Part shown: one piece after another, positions 20,923 to 35,900 of the stretch | How positions within the stretch are numbered: the stretch's first letter is position 1 | Layout of the letters: each line of letters begins with the position of its first letter | From: Chelonoidis abingdonii | Taxonomy: Eukaryota > Chordata > Testudines > Testudinidae | DNA: 64,000 nucleotides | Direction: 5' to 3' | Assembly (NCBI RefSeq): GCF_003597395.2 | Contig: NC_133770.1 | Coordinates: 83,945,708-84,009,707 of the forward strand | The notes under the pieces: model-generated | Told to the model about the DNA's origin: nothing | Databases searched by the model: none | Seen by the model: only the letters and a program-made list of their open reading frames with translations | Made by a program: the position numbers and the translations under genes

Positions 20923-23900
20923 CTGTGTATGAAGTTGTTCTGAAATTAGTGTGGATTCTAGAGCCTCCAGTGCCAGCACTTAAATCATGTGACTTGGTAA
21001 TGTCACAACAAAGAATGCAACCCAAGATTTTCTTTTATAGTTACCTGTCTTCTCAGTAAAAACCTAAAGTAGGCTATTTCCTTCATACATGATATAAGGA
21101 AACTTGTGTTGGTAGAACTGTTTGAACAGAACTGGTTATGGGGAAGGAGCCACTCTTAATGAGTAGCGCTAGCCTAGAGGAAACAGGAGTCAATCCAAAA
21201 TGGAAACTTTTCCTCAAGACTAAATTCAGCTAGGAACCCAGTGCATGAAGCCAGGAGCTTTTTTATGCATTTACAGCAGGGGTAGGCAATGTATGGTCCT
21301 TGTCACCAGTCCAGGGGCCTCTGCATTTTAATTTAATTTTTAAATGAAGCTTCTTAAACTTAAGCTTTTAAAAACTGTTACATACAAAATTGTTCAATTA
21401 TATTATAGGCTTATAAAAAGACCACCTAAAAACATTAATGTATTATTGGCATGCAAAACATTAGAGTGAATAAATAAACTCTTGGCATACTACTTCTGAA
21501 AGGTTGCTGACCCCTGATTTACAGGCTTGGAGCACTTGGAAAAGCCAGCATCAAATTGATTTAAGAAGCAAGCCTTTCCACATCTGCTGGCAATTGCCTG
21601 GTGGAAGAGCCTACCCTATTTGCACTGCCAGATGAGTCACTTTTTACTGTAAAGTAAGCAGCCTGTTTAGAGAATTCAGATACACATAGCCCTAAAGTTA
21701 GAATCATAGAATATCAGGGACCTCAGGTCTAGTTCAACCCTGTGCTCAAAGCAGGACCAGTCCCCAAATGGCCCCTCAAGGACTGAACTCACAACCCTTG
21801 GTTTAACAAGCCAGTGCTCAAACCACTGAGCTATCCCTCCCCCCAATAAGTTAATTGGTGTTATGTGAGGGAATAGAGCCATTTATCCTTCTATGACTAA
21901 GTACCATTTCCTTTTCACTACACCCAACCTGCTGTAGTTCCCTTGGGTATTAACTGTAACCATGCTTGCTGCTGTTTTTAGTCCCCATGCAGGTCATCTA
22001 TAGACTTGTCTGCTACTGCCTCTGAATCTGTCCTTTCACTGCAAGCAGTAGATGCTATGTTGTGGTGTTTAGGGGGTGAGGGTGGGAGAGTAGTGACCTT
22101 TAGGGGGATAGAACCAGCATCTTTAAAATGACCAGCACCAAGATGAAACGGTGTGTGTACACTGCCATTAGCCACTGTGGGCTGGCCCCTGTCAGCTGAC
22201 TTGCACTCAGGCTAAGGAGCTATTTGACTGAAGTGTAGCTGTTCAGACTTGGGCTGCAGCCTGTGCTCTGGGACCCTCCAGCATCTTACACTGTAGTAAA
22301 ACAGCCCCTTAGTGGAAGCCAGCGAGCATGGGCCCCGCAAATTGCAGTGCAGAGTACAGCATACACTGGCCATGCAACCTCATGTCTGGCTACTAGAGGG
22401 GGAGAACTATACTTAAGTCTCACTTCTAACTCTGGAAATGCACTGTTATTACGGTACTACCTGGAGGACCCAATGGGACTAGGCTCCCTCCCATGCTGAT
22501 GGGTATTATACAAACAGGGCTTGAAGCAAGGGCTGTCTTATTAAGAGGGTGGGAGTGGAAAAAAAGTGCCTTGCCCAAGATCACAGGGAAAGCTGGGATG
22601 TGAACCAGGAATCCTCATTCCATTGCACTGGTCTATTCTCAAACGATGCAGCTACTGCCAGCAGTAGGGCTTGTGGGCCTCTGAAATCAGAACTGTATTT
22701 TGGCCATTAATGAGAGCAAACTGACAAATCTAAGCCAGCTATATGAGAAGCACTATTGATACTGAAACAGGAGTAGCCTGTGCCCATGTCTCGCAGTGGC
22801 GTGAGTCCATGACTGCTCCTTGATTGCCAAAGGAGGGCATGGTATAGCTGCCTTGGCAGCTATTGCTGGCCTCTAAACTGTGACTTGGTGCTCTGATAAC
22901 AGAACCTGGTACGGACGAGCTTCAGGACACACACTAACTATTTTTCAAACTTCTGCTGGGATCACAAGTGCAGCAGGTATAAGGGATATTTTCATTGTCT
23001 CAGCAATAAAGCACCTTATGGTTGACAAAGGGTAAGTCCTTAAATAAGGTTGGCACAAGTGCTCTGAACTGAGCCTGAAGACCCAGCTTTGGAAGTAAAC
23101 TTTACTCCAGCTCTAGGGCAGATTCTGCTCAGATTGATCTATTCATCCTTTCTCCCTTAAAAGTTAATCTCTCACTCTCTCCAAAGCTCCTCTTCTGGAC
23201 TGAGCCTCCCTCACATGACAGATTAGCTGGAGTTGGTTTTAGAAAACTATACAGTGTAAAATGTAGATTTGCCATCACTGAGTCATCAGAAGACACACTA
23301 GTTCAACCCCAGGTTATTGAGATCAATACAAGAATCATTGGGTGAAATTCCACAGTGTATGTTATGCAGGCAGTCCAAGTAGATCACAATAGTCCCTTCT
23401 GGGCTTCACTGAATAAAAGTTTATTTTGTATATCACCTCTCTACTCTGAAGTGGCATAATGCCTTTGAGTAGAGGAGATAGATAAAATTCTGCTGCTCTC
23501 AGATGCAGCCCCACTGCCTTCAATGGAGGTGTAAGTACAGCATGGCTAGAGCTGGGCAGATAATGGATTGTTCCATTCACTAGCAGTCACAAAAAAAAAA
23601 AAAATCCATTTTCAGTTTGATCCAAAATGATTTAAGTTTGTAAAAATCAAGAGAGCAGCAGCTTGTCTTAGCCACTGGGCTTGGGTCAGTTTGTCTCTCC
23701 TGTTGAAGCTGTTTCACTTATTTATAAACAGTCACTAAAGTAGGGACTTGAACTGGGGTCTCCCATATCCTAGATGAGAGCCCTAAATTCAAGTCCCTGT
23801 TCTAATCCTAATTATTTGTTTAAAAGTAAAACATCTTCCACGGGTCTGATTGAGAATGACCGGAAAGGACACCCTGCTGCAATGTGAGACTAAAGTTCAA

Positions 23901-26900
23901 ATCCCTCAGCAGATGGAGGGAGGAATTGAACTGGGTCTCTGATACCACATGAGACTGTCCTAACCCCTGGGCTCAAGGTGATCAGGGAGCTGGCCATCTC
24001 CCCTACTCCTCAAACTTTAAAAATCTAGTCATTTGCTTTTCTGAAAATGCCTGAAGTTGAAACAAAATTTTGAGATTGGGTCAAAAACATGTAATTTTGA
24101 TATTACTAAACCATTTGGAGTATTTTGGGGTGGTCAAAACTATCTGACAAACTTGATAAAAATTCACATAGTTTTGGGTCAGCTGAAATTGCATTTTTTT
24201 TTAAATCAAATTACTTGCCAAAAAGAAACTGCCCAGCTCCAGTCCCAGCAGAATTTGGCTCAACTCCACCTGAAATGCAGAGCCTTTTAACCAGTTTGAC
24301 AAGAAAGGGGAAATACTGCTAGTGTTTTAGAAACATGGGATAGATATCCCTCCTACTCACATACGAGCCAAAGGAAAATCCTGAGAAACTCCAGCTCCTC
24401 CACAAACTTGGATTGCATAGTCCACCACTTTAAGGACAGCTCTGGGTGCAACCACCTTGATCATAGCTATCTGCATTTTAACAAAACAAACAAACCTGAA
24501 TGTAGGAGTTTTCCACCATAAGGGGTGCAGGAAATGGGAATTTTGCACAGCTCTGGTCCTGTTTTTTCCATAGACTCAGTTCCAAGAGCTGGATTGCAAC
24601 AAGCTATGCATTTGCCACAACTCAGGGACTTGGATTGCAAGCTTCCATGCCACCTTTAATGTGACTTTACCCTGACCTTCAGGAATGACCTCAGTGGCTA
24701 CAAAAGGTTATTCAGTCTTTGGACACACAACAATTCTTGGTCTCTCAAAGACTGCCAACAGCTTTGTTCTGTGATAGGGACACTTAGACTAACATGTCAT
24801 ATCAAATTTGGGTTATATTCAAATAATTGTTGCAAGGTGCTAGCTCCCAAAGAAAGGTAGGGTACTTCGCACCATGTAGGATTGTGGCCTGAGAGAGTAA
24901 GATTATGTACCTATCCTCTAGGCCATCCAAATGCACTCCACCCCATTTACACCTTTAGGCCTAGAATAACAAGTAATGATTTCACCTGGAACATAAATAA
25001 ATATATCAGGTAAAAGATTACCAGTATCCAATCAATGACTGGGCATCTTTAACCTGTTCTAAGTGGCTAATAAACAGCATTGATCAAAAATATCAAGCGT
25101 TTGCACAGGAGGGGCAAGAGAGCACAGATTTAAGACAATGTAGTGACTCTTGGATTTCAGAATTTCCCCTGGTATTTTTTTGCTGGATTCACTGGGGTAA
25201 ATCTATTAAGCAGAACTGATTGGAAAAGGGCAAGGAGGTGCCAGGAAATTAACAAAAAAAAAACAAAAAAAACCCATCCAAGTTCTATTTTTCAAAACAC
25301 AGTGAGTTTGCCTTTTTTTTTTTTTTTTTTTTGACAACTGGAAAAAATATCTTGTTAGAAAGTAAATGGAAAATTGAATTTTCTGTGGAAGTGTTCTCTT
25401 CCATAAACAGGCTGGGATTTGTCAAAACATTTCCATCATCTCTATTAAGATAGGAGCAAATCCTGAAACTGGGTCCTTCATTACTTTAATTTTTTCCCTC
25501 AATGATCAAAAAAAACCAACCCAACCCTGTTTACCTCTTTCCTTGCTCGTGCGCTGCCCTTGGTATCAATGCTGCTGGCTGCTTTCAATGTAAGCAATCG
25601 GGCCTGCTCAATAGCGATGCGGCTTTCAGCAATCCAATGGGCAACAACCTCCTGTAGAGACATAAAGAGAAAACTGGGGGCATGAAACAGACCAACATCA
25701 TCCGGGTTTCCAGAATAGCCCTTTGCCTCTCTTAGCTATACACTTGCAAAGTTTTCAATGCTGGATGTTTAAATAAGGCTCCTGGATAGAACTGGGCTGA
25801 TCACGTGTACTCAGCACTTCTGAAAGTCAATCAGCCCACTTCTTCTACACGCGAGAGACCCATCAATTAAAACTAACCAGACACACAGTCAACTAATAAA
25901 AGCTTTTCTTATCCAACTACCGACCCCTTAAGCCCAAGGCCTAAGCGGACAGAGAGACAGCAGTGTGTCTTCGTGGATGTGATGGGCAATATCCAGCCTC
26001 AGAGTTGCTGTGGTTCTGCTTCAAATATCAGAGGGGTAGCCGTGTTAGTCTGGATCTGTAAAAGCAGCAAAGAATCCTGTGGCACCTTATAGACTAACAG
26101 ACTTCGTCGGATGCCACCCACAAAAGCTCATGCTCCAATACGTCTGTGAGTCTATAAGGTGCCACAGGACTCCTTGCTGCTTTTGTGGTTCTGCTCTTAC
26201 ACTAGAATCTAAAAAGAGAGAAAAAAAGAACCACCCAACTGCCCATCCTCACTTGTTTGGCTCTTCCCATTGCTCTGGCTCTGTGCACCTGCCTGCTTGC
26301 TACTCAGACTCTCCACTCCCCTCATGCTCTGGTAGTGTTGCCTACTTCTGCTCTACTTGCACCTCCTCTCGTTGCCATTACTACCTGTTCAAACCCATCG
26401 CCCTGCAAAGTCCTTCCATGACACGCCAAAAAAAAAGTGTCAGGGACTAAGTTCAATTAGTTATCTCAAATGTTCAAATCTAGGGGGAACGAGGGGTTTC
26501 ACGACCTAGGGAAACAGTTGTGCTGTGGTTCTTAATGCATTTGCCCTTTACTATTTTTGCCAATGTATTACTAATCCCACTATAGTCAATTGCACAAGCT
26601 CAGCTTGTTTGCAATAATTTAAGACCTTGATAACAGCCCTTCTATGCTGTCTTTCCTGTATGAAGCTGCCCTTCAGAGGGAACACCCTCTGGGCCATTCA
26701 CAAATGATCAACATTCCATTTTGCACCTTCTGTGAACACAGCAGGCCAGAGCCTCAGTTATTGTAAGTCAATGTAGCTGAGGATCTGGCTCAATAATTTT
26801 ACCCCACAATCTTGTTTCTAGGGCTATGTTTCTAAGACTATGTTAGTGTGGTTGGCAGGAGAGCGCTCCTGACACCAAAGCGCTGTTCACGCCGTTGTCA

Positions 26901-29900
26901 CTTCCCACTGGAGACAAAGCCTAACTTTGTTTGTTTATTTGAAAGGGGCTCTGACAACGTGTGCACTTAGTGATTCCACTGTTGGACGTGCTAAATGGCA
27001 GTACTTTGGTTTTGTGTTTATTTGTTCCATGTGATGTGCTAAGATGCTTACACAGCTATTTCTAATTATATCAATTCTGTATAACCATTTTCTAGAATCT
27101 GCTGCAATCATTTCCTTCTTTCCAAACCTTCACTTTGTGGAAAAAAGACAAACAAACATTTGTGTCTGCTTGGCTGAGACCCAGAAATACTTGATGTCTG
27201 CTAACCAAAGCAAGTCTTCAGCACATCAATTTACAGACATAGAAAAACAGGCAAAGCTGTCAGAAAGGAATGTCTGGCATATCAGGCCAAATACTCAGCC
27301 TGGCCTTAACATTGATTTGCACTGGCAAAAATAAAGTTATTTTCTGGCTATGATCACACAGTGCTCAGTCAATGACTGGGCCCACAAGTCAAAGCTAGAC
27401 ATCTAAGTGCCCAATAATGGTGAATGCAAATTTGTGCCCGTGAAAACAAGTCCAGGGTTTGCAGATGTGCCCTGCCTCTGGAGTCCTGGTCCATAATGAT
27501 CAGAGAAAACCAGCCAAAACTCTGCTACAAAATGTGTATTTAAAATACAGTGAATGGGGCTTTAGTACTTGTTAGGAAAACAACTATAGGAATTCACTCA
27601 GATTGCAGATCTTGGCACAATCAAAATCGAGACTCTCCCAACCTTAATATTTTCTTTCCTATCTGAGACAGATATTTAACCTACAGCATCTCCAGAGTTG
27701 ATGGGAATTGGTGGTTACGTGTAATGCTGTCTGACATCTCAACCTTTTCTAGAGTGATTGTTACTGTGGATGTTAGAATCCCAAGCTTCCACATGAGCTA
27801 AGCAAAGGGGTATTCATAGCAAACGAGGCAAAGAGGTAGTGTGCTTACATGATGGTACAGCTTCTTCCCAAAGGTCACCCTCTGAGCTGCACGCTCACAC
27901 ATTATCTGTAGAGCAGATTCAGCTGCACCTATGGATCTCATGCAGTGGTGAATACGGCCTGGCCCAAGCCGACCTTGAGCGATCTCAAAACCCCTTCCTT
28001 CACCTGTGTGGTGGGAAACAAAAACAGAGAGAGGTGGGAAACAAAATGGCCACATGGAACTTATTTCAATGCTTCAAATAACAGCGCACCTCTGCTCTGA
28101 AGAAAATCAGTGGCCATACTGCAGGCATTGTCTGATGCTACCCTAGAGAGGAGCTTCTTTACAAAGATTATTTTGCAGCACTGTAGCCATTTTAATTGTT
28201 TAATACCTATACGTATTCACACAAAGCAATACACAGCAACTCCCACTCTCTTTTCAGGTCTGTCAATACTATTTGTGCCTAAGGGGTTATTATTCTGGTT
28301 TCCAGTTGGGTTTGAATTACCTAATTATTTCTTACATTTTTATCAACTTTATGGGAGTTGAGGTTTTTTAATTTGTGGTTCCCAGAGCATAACTGATGAA
28401 TGTCCAACTGAAAGATCAGTTCCAAGGGTGATTCAGTAAAACTCTGATTCAGCAAAGCACTTACATGGTGGGCGAAGAAGCTACATAAATCCTAGCTTCT
28501 CCCCAGATGAGACTTGGTGTGAGTCACAGAGGTCAAAATATTCCTCCTACAAGAAGGGGCAAGAAATAACTATTGTTGCCTATGCAGAATTCTGACAAGA
28601 TGAGGCTTGTTCAGGATAGCATGGCCATAGGCTACATCAGAATTCTGTTTTGAAAGACTTTGAGGCAGATCTGTCTGTTGAGAGGCCTGGGCTGTATTCA
28701 GAAGGAATTAGGAAGGAAGGAAACTTCTAAGAGGTTTGTTTGTTCTTGGATAAGAACTCCATAGCCTTTGCTTTGGCCTGCCACAGTGCAGGAGGAATTC
28801 TGGCACTGCTGGTACAGCAACCATATCTACTTAAAAACCAAGAAGATAAAAACTAAGAGTATTCTGCAATGTTAGGTTATTGGAGGAGGGGGAAAAAGAT
28901 AACATTCTGAACCCTTTTCCTGGCTGAGCAGAAGGTCAATAGGTTGGAAACAGATTAAGCACAATTTGTCTCCTCTTCATAGCAGAAGAGGAGACAACTC
29001 AGATGCTGCAGACTAGTAAGAGATGTTTTGAGGCAGAAAAGTACCGCTAAGGGACTGTGTGCTGGCCCAATTCAACCCCTGTTGACACTACTGTCAAGAA
29101 TGAAATTCTCTCTCCAAGAGGCAGCTAAACATATAAAGGAAGAACAAAAGCTTAAGGGCATATTCCTTACATAGTAAGGTTATTCATCACAGCTTTCATC
29201 AGATTTTAAAAGGACACAATTACTTTGTTAGTGTCATTGCAGTGACTTTCAAAGAACAGTTACCAGTGAAGCTCACCTAGTATTAAATTGGAAGCAGGTA
29301 CTCGCACTTCATTAAAATGTATTTCAAAATGTCCACCGTGGGGCTGATCTAATCACACAAAGAAAAAGCAAAATATCCATATATAAAATTGGTTCTAGCC
29401 AATATTCACTCACAAATTACAGGTGCTCAGTACTGATGTTCCTATTAGATATGCATTCGAAGAGTGTCTTTAGTACTTTATGTTTATAGTATAATTATTA
29501 CTCCTGAGATCCTGAGTAGGCTAATACAAATGCAAATATGTCTGATAATTACGATTTCATCCTTACCCAAGTAGCCAAACACGGAAAGGGGTCTTATAAG
29601 TTTCAAGCCTGGTATGTCCAGTGGAACTATGATCATACTGTGCTGTCTGTACCTGATCAAGATAAAAGTAACAGTTAGGAGAAATCTCAATAGCTATTTT
29701 AGATTTTTTTTTTTTAAGTACAACTTTTAAAAAGCTTTGTATGATCTGTGCTCTCCTGTGCTACACATGTGGGTGGAGATGTAGGAGAAAGACGTGTTTA
29801 AGAATGGGGAGCAAGGGGGAGAAGTGATGGTAAAATGCTGTGCCCAGGGGGGCTGCGCAGCTGGACATCAGGTTCCAACACTCAGAGAAGGGTGCCAGAT

Positions 29901-32900
29901 ACGTGTGCGCCCTGAGTGTTAGCCTAAGGTTCCATAGTAAGCATCAAAATAGATGCCTTCATATTTTTCTCTCTGCTTGATGTACATGTAACTACAATAC
30001 ATTATGTCAGGAATAGTTGGGTTGAGAAGACTGAGGAAATACTAAGGTCCCTGCTTTCAGAACTTGTGGTATGAATGAACTGTTAAACTCCGTGATTCAA
30101 TTAACTTTTCCATGTATACTGGCATCTCGATCTTGCCCCATTTAAGTTAATGGGAGTTTTGGCATTAACTTCAGCAGGAGCAGGATTCAGGCCTTTTGAT
30201 TTGATTCTTGCACTAAGTTTTTCTGATCTGACAAACTGTGTATAGTTTTGCCTTTATTAATATTCATAGAACCATTCCATCCTCTAGTTATGCTTCAATA
30301 ACACAATTAAATGAATTAAAAATGTAAACCAGGTCTGGTGGTAGGCTTTAGTTTTAAAAAGTGAGTATTCATTACGTTGATTTTAAAGGAAACATTTTCA
30401 AAAGGCTGAAGGGAGAACTAAAGACATTAAGGCCATATGTTTGTCCTTGATCCAATCCATACAGATCAAGAGTACCTTATGACTTGGACCCTTTATCTGA
30501 GAAATTCTGAAGTTCGGTCAGTTAGATTTCTGAGGGTACGTGTATGGCCTAAGGTTCCATTTCGAAACCATACTCAACTGTAACTGACCAATGCAATTAA
30601 AATGGTTCCATGTAAAGGTGTTTTGAGCAATGGCTGGTTCAATAAATGGGTTTTTTCTTTGGATGTCTTTCCTTGGATCCTGAACAAATGTCTCCGTAAC
30701 CATTTAATTCTTACCTGGATGCAGAAAGATTTTTATTTTTGGCCATCACAATTGCGACTTTGCAATTTGTATTCCCAGCCCCTAAAAACACAAGAAATCG
30801 CTTTTCACATAAAAATCTCTCTAGGGAAGTAATTTAATGAAGGTTCACAGAACAGCTTCTTACAATGTTTCTTTAGTGTAACCATGGCAAAGGTGAGGTA
30901 TCTATTATCTATGCTGTTTCTGGGCTATTGAATAGAAAAGGAAGTGCAACCACTTGATTAACATGAAAAAAAAATCAAACAGAAAATGGCCTGGATCCAG
31001 TTCCATCATTCATTTTTATTTTCCTAGGAAAAAGATCAAACAAGGTGCTTGAAGAGGGAGTCTAAATTAATTCCATTACCCTTGCATTTGAGCAAATAAC
31101 CAAGGCAAGCACTCACTCACTCAAACCAGATGCTGCTCTCTTCAAGCACAGCCAGTTTTGTAAGCATTCTTTCTTCTCATTCAAAGCGCTTTGTTCTGGT
31201 TTCAAGACAAAACTAAACTCAATGGGAATTCTTATCTGAAAATACATCTGTAGTCTTTTGAGCCAGCCACTGCATTATCTGATATGTTTGTGTCACAGAA
31301 AACCAAAAATGTAATGGATAATCCAAAAGATTATTCTAGGACGGATTATATGGATCTAGATGACAATAGTGACTAAAAAATGACTTCTCAACAGATCTGC
31401 TCCCCCACTATGTTCTATTCAGAGACCCATCTCCTTACTTTAGTACCATCACATAGCTTTGGTCCTTTTTACATCCTACAGGAACACCATAGCTATGGGA
31501 GAATGGGCTAGATTCTATTTGACCTTGCACAACTATCAGCAGAATTGTTAAATTGCCATGACAATGCCCAATGAAGACGTCACACTTACACAGATTGTGT
31601 CACTGAGGATGGGATTTGACCGGCAGGATCTTTATTACTGGTGGTAATGAACCAAAAGCACAATTTGACTGTCAGATCCCAAGCTGAGGCTATGTCTACA
31701 CTATCGCAGTAAATTGACCTAAATTACACTACGTGAGTAACACAGCTATAGTCAACACAGCTTAGGTCGATTTACTGAGGTGTTTACACTGCACTGGGTC
31801 GACAGGAGATGCTCTCCCATCAACTTACTTTATTCCTCTCTTTCCTGTTGGAATACTGGAGTCCACCAGTGAACACTCTGCCATTGATTTAGTGGGTCTT
31901 CACTAGACCTGCTAAATCGACCTCTAGTGCATCGATCGCAGCAGCATCGATCCCGCAGTAGTGTAGACATAGTCTCAAGTTTGCTGAGCTGGTAGTTAGT
32001 AAATCCATTCTGTTTATGGTGTAAAGTGAAGTGGTTATAAGGAGATCACTGAGACACAATAACACGGTAACACCACGATGACACTTTTCAAGTCACACTT
32101 CAGGGTAGTACCTCACGCTAATGGAACATCTTTTCCATACACCAAGCCGTTTTTCACTAATTCAGTACGATGGTGCGCATTTGGTATCAACTGACATTTA
32201 AACCATTCCCGTTTGAATAGCAGCTTTGAAAACTTGTGGAAATGCTGCCCCAGCAGTGCTTGAGGGGTCTCTACTGTATGGGGAAGTAGCTGGAAAGGGA
32301 GCTATGGTGACCAGAGTCAAGCTGCCATAGGAGCTTTGACGATAACTACTGCCTGGGGAGCATAGCCAGCCTGGCTTTGAAGAAAGTTGCCACCACAAAA
32401 GCACAGCCACCTTGACATAGGAACAGTCTACAGTTGCATGTCCCAAGAGTGACAAGGGTGGGAGAGATATTTACTTTCTTCTGCTAAAGAGTGCTGGCTG
32501 TTTACTTCCCTCTTTCCTGACACAACATTAGCTTTTCTTTAGGAGTGGAATTGGCAGCACTTTGTGAAACGTAAGCTGGAGATGTAAAGTTTGCAAACTG
32601 AAATATCATATTGATAGAAAAATCTCTGGAAAAAAAAAGGTCTCTTTCAAAAAAAGTCAGGAACAATTCACAAGATTCTGGATTAGTCTGAATTATACAG
32701 CAAAGTGTTCCCAAAGTGAAACACAGATGTTTCACTCAGCCGTAAAACAGATCAAGTTTGTACATAACAATGTACTGAGAAGAGAAATGGGAGTCTCTTC
32801 CAACCCCACACCCCCCCCCTTCTCTCTCTCCAGCACATCTATGGGGTAGGTTTCTAGGTAGCATTTTTGTGGAGGAACAGCTAATGTGATCGCCTGTGTC

Positions 32901-35900
32901 TCATGCCCCTAAGGACTCATGGTCTGTAGACTCTGGGAATTGGTCATGAATAGAGGTGATATAACTAGTAACAGATATGCGGAATAGCACTGTATAGTAC
33001 ATTGGTAAGTATTTTCCCAAAGCTATTTTAATTTAGCATGTGTAAAGTAAAGGGTGCAGATGAAAACACTCACAGTATCAGACTGTTGGTGCTACAGATA
33101 ACACCCAGGAAAACATATGTCGCCCCTTCCACTCAACAATGTTTATCTTGTAGTTTGTAATCGATGAGTAATGGTGTTATTTTCCTAACCCTTGTGTAAT
33201 GCAGCTTTCATCATAAAACCTGTTTCAGGACAAAATGTGACTTTCTGGAATTATTATTTAAATAACTGAAAATCATTTTAAACTGCATCACTGTCACATT
33301 AAAAAAAAAACTAGGAAAAAAGTTTCTATGACTCAATAATCGTATAGTCCAACAATTAGAAAAACTTTTCATTTTTAAGTTAGTGCATGGTTCAGCACTG
33401 AAACAAGACATCTGGTCAGATCTTATAAATCAATAGCACAATGGCACGGAGAAAAGGAAATATCCCAATCTTGGGTGCAGCACACAGGAGCCAGCAAACA
33501 GTGCTGAAAATGGGGGAGTCTGAGGCGAGAGATTGGAAGGGGGGGAAGGCTTGCGTGCGTGCATGTGCTTTTCTTCTCATTGACAGGACTTTAGGCAGGA
33601 AGGCTATGACAGCCACAGAGGTAGCAATGGTAGTGATCCAAGGAATGGAAGAGACAACGAAGATGACTGGATGTGGAAGCTGTGGGATGTACATTATCCT
33701 GGAGCAGGTACTTCATAGGTGCTTTGTTTGTATGAAGTGCTGCGTGATAGATCTGATGGAAGAAAAGATCTAAGTTGGGAGATGCAGGCAGAAACTACCT
33801 TTTAAAGGGGATTTGAACAGATGAGCTGAGGAACAGGTTTGCTGACTTGGAAAATGAATGGACATGGAAGGTAGTAACAGAAGGTGGGAGGGCAAAGGAG
33901 AGAAGCAGAGGGGAAGAATCAGTGGAGATAGCCAAAGCTTGGAGTCCCAGGAGGATACAGGATGACTCTCAGAAGATTGCAAGTGAGAACAAAAGACATA
34001 GGACTTGCAGCCAGAAGGAACAAAAGGAGGAAGGCCAGAGAATTACACTAACATTGGGAAGAGGCAGGTCTACATGACTGGGGACTCCCTACTAAGAGGA
34101 ACAGACAGGCCTGTCACCAGAGCTGATCCAGCAAACAGATGGGTATGCTGTTTGCCAGGAGCTAAGATATAGGATGTGAACCTGAGGCTTAAAAGGATTC
34201 TAATGGGATGAGGAAAGTACCCACTGATTTGTTCCCACATGAAAGACAAAGACACTGCTGGATTCTCACTGGAATGCATCAAGGGAGACTATGCCTGGCT
34301 GGGGAAGACATTAAAGAAATGGAGGCTCAGGTGACCTTTAATAGTATTCTCTCTGTCCTTAGAGGAGGAGAGTGAAGGTAAGACCAGATTATGATGATCA
34401 ACAGATGGCTCAGGCAATGGAGCTATAAGAAGGGCTTTGGGATGTTCGACCACTGGGTGGAATTCACAAATAGAGGACTGTTTTCATGGGATGGATTCCT
34501 CCTGAATAGAGAGGAAAACAGAGTGCTGGGATGGAGGCTGGCACAACTGATTAAAACAGCTTTCAACTAGGAATTAGGAGTAGACAGTTGGGAGATGCTC
34601 ATGTAATCTCCATGCCTGATTCTAATGCTGAGCAGGAGGAAAATCAAGTAAGACAGAATACAGCAATGAAGAATGGAACAATAGAGGGTTGAAGAATGGA
34701 CACCAAAAGGAATGTCACTGGTATTGGCACTAACAGTCAAGTAGGCAATATGGCAGTAGAATGACCATACCTAATAGAGAGAGGAATCTGGGCAAAGCCA
34801 AGCAACAACAACTAAGATATATGTACACCAATGTAAGAAGTCTGGATAACAAAATGGAAAAACTAGAATGACCGGTGCAGGAGGTGAAAACAGATATAAT
34901 AGCAATAACAGAAACATGGTGGAATAATTATCATGACTGAAGTACAGGTATTGAAGGGTATGTACTGCTAAAGAAAGACAGAAATAAAGACAAAGGTGGT
35001 GGAGTAGCATTGTATATTAATGACAAGATAGACTGTAAAAAAATTAAAAGTGATAGAAAGATAAAACAATCTGGTTGGGTCAAAATCACTTTGGAGAAGA
35101 AAGAGGCTCTATGAGGATAGTGCTTGGAGTATGCTACAGACCCCCGAGAATCTGTTCTGAACATGAAGAGAGACCTATTTAATATTTTTAAAGAAATCAA
35201 CACTACCAGGAATTGTGTAATTGTGGAAGACTTTAATTTCCCAGCTATAGATTGCAGGACAAGTGATACTATACTCCTAGATGTGATAGCTTACAGATTT
35301 CTTCACCAAATGGTCACCAAACCAACAAAATATGATGTCATTTTAGATTTAGTATTGGTAAATATCAAGGACTTCATAGAAGAACTGGTTGTAGAGGGCA
35401 GCCTTGGTTTGAGTGATCATGAGCTAATTCAGTTTAAACTAAATGGAAGGATAGACAAAAATTGGTCGGCAACTAAGGTCCTTGATTTCAAAAGGATAAA
35501 CTTTAAAAAATTAAGAGAAGTAGCTGGAAAAGTGGACTAGACTGAAGAACTCAAGAATCTGAATGTGGAGGAAGCTTGGAATTAGTTTAAGTCAAAAACT
35601 TGCAGAAACCACCTGGAGCCTGCATCCCGAGCAAGGGGGAAAAATTCATAGGGAAGGGTTTCAGACCAGACTGGATGAACAAGCATCTCAAACCAATTAT
35701 TAAGAGAAAACAGAAAGCTTACAAGGAATAGAAGACGGGATAGATCAGCAAGGAAAGCTACCTGTTAGAGGTCAGAAAGTTTAAGGATAAATTGAGAACT
35801 GCCAAAATCCAAGGAGAGTTAGACCTAGGAATAGGAAATTAAAACCAATAGTAAAAGATTCTTTAGCCATATAAATGTAAAGAAAAGAAGAAGTGTGACT

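Larger units (their letters stand above)
21525..24360 (-). other. ACAD11 last intron, middle part
   Basis: Besides the SINE at 21701-21844 and repeat traces at 22130-22290, the stretch 22560-22680 (AGTGCCTTGCCCAAGATCAC) looks MIR/L2-like. Another at 23740-24000 repeats TTGAACTGGGTCTC-type text. No gene seen. Confidence 0.5.

Noticed and set aside
21701..21844. Functional tRNA gene from A and B box matches
   Set aside because: No cloverleaf could be closed; the boxes belong to a SINE with a CR1-type tail.
26079..26450. 123-codon open frame on + as a gene
   Set aside because: It starts inside a fold-back repeat and continues into C/T-rich intron; no domain.
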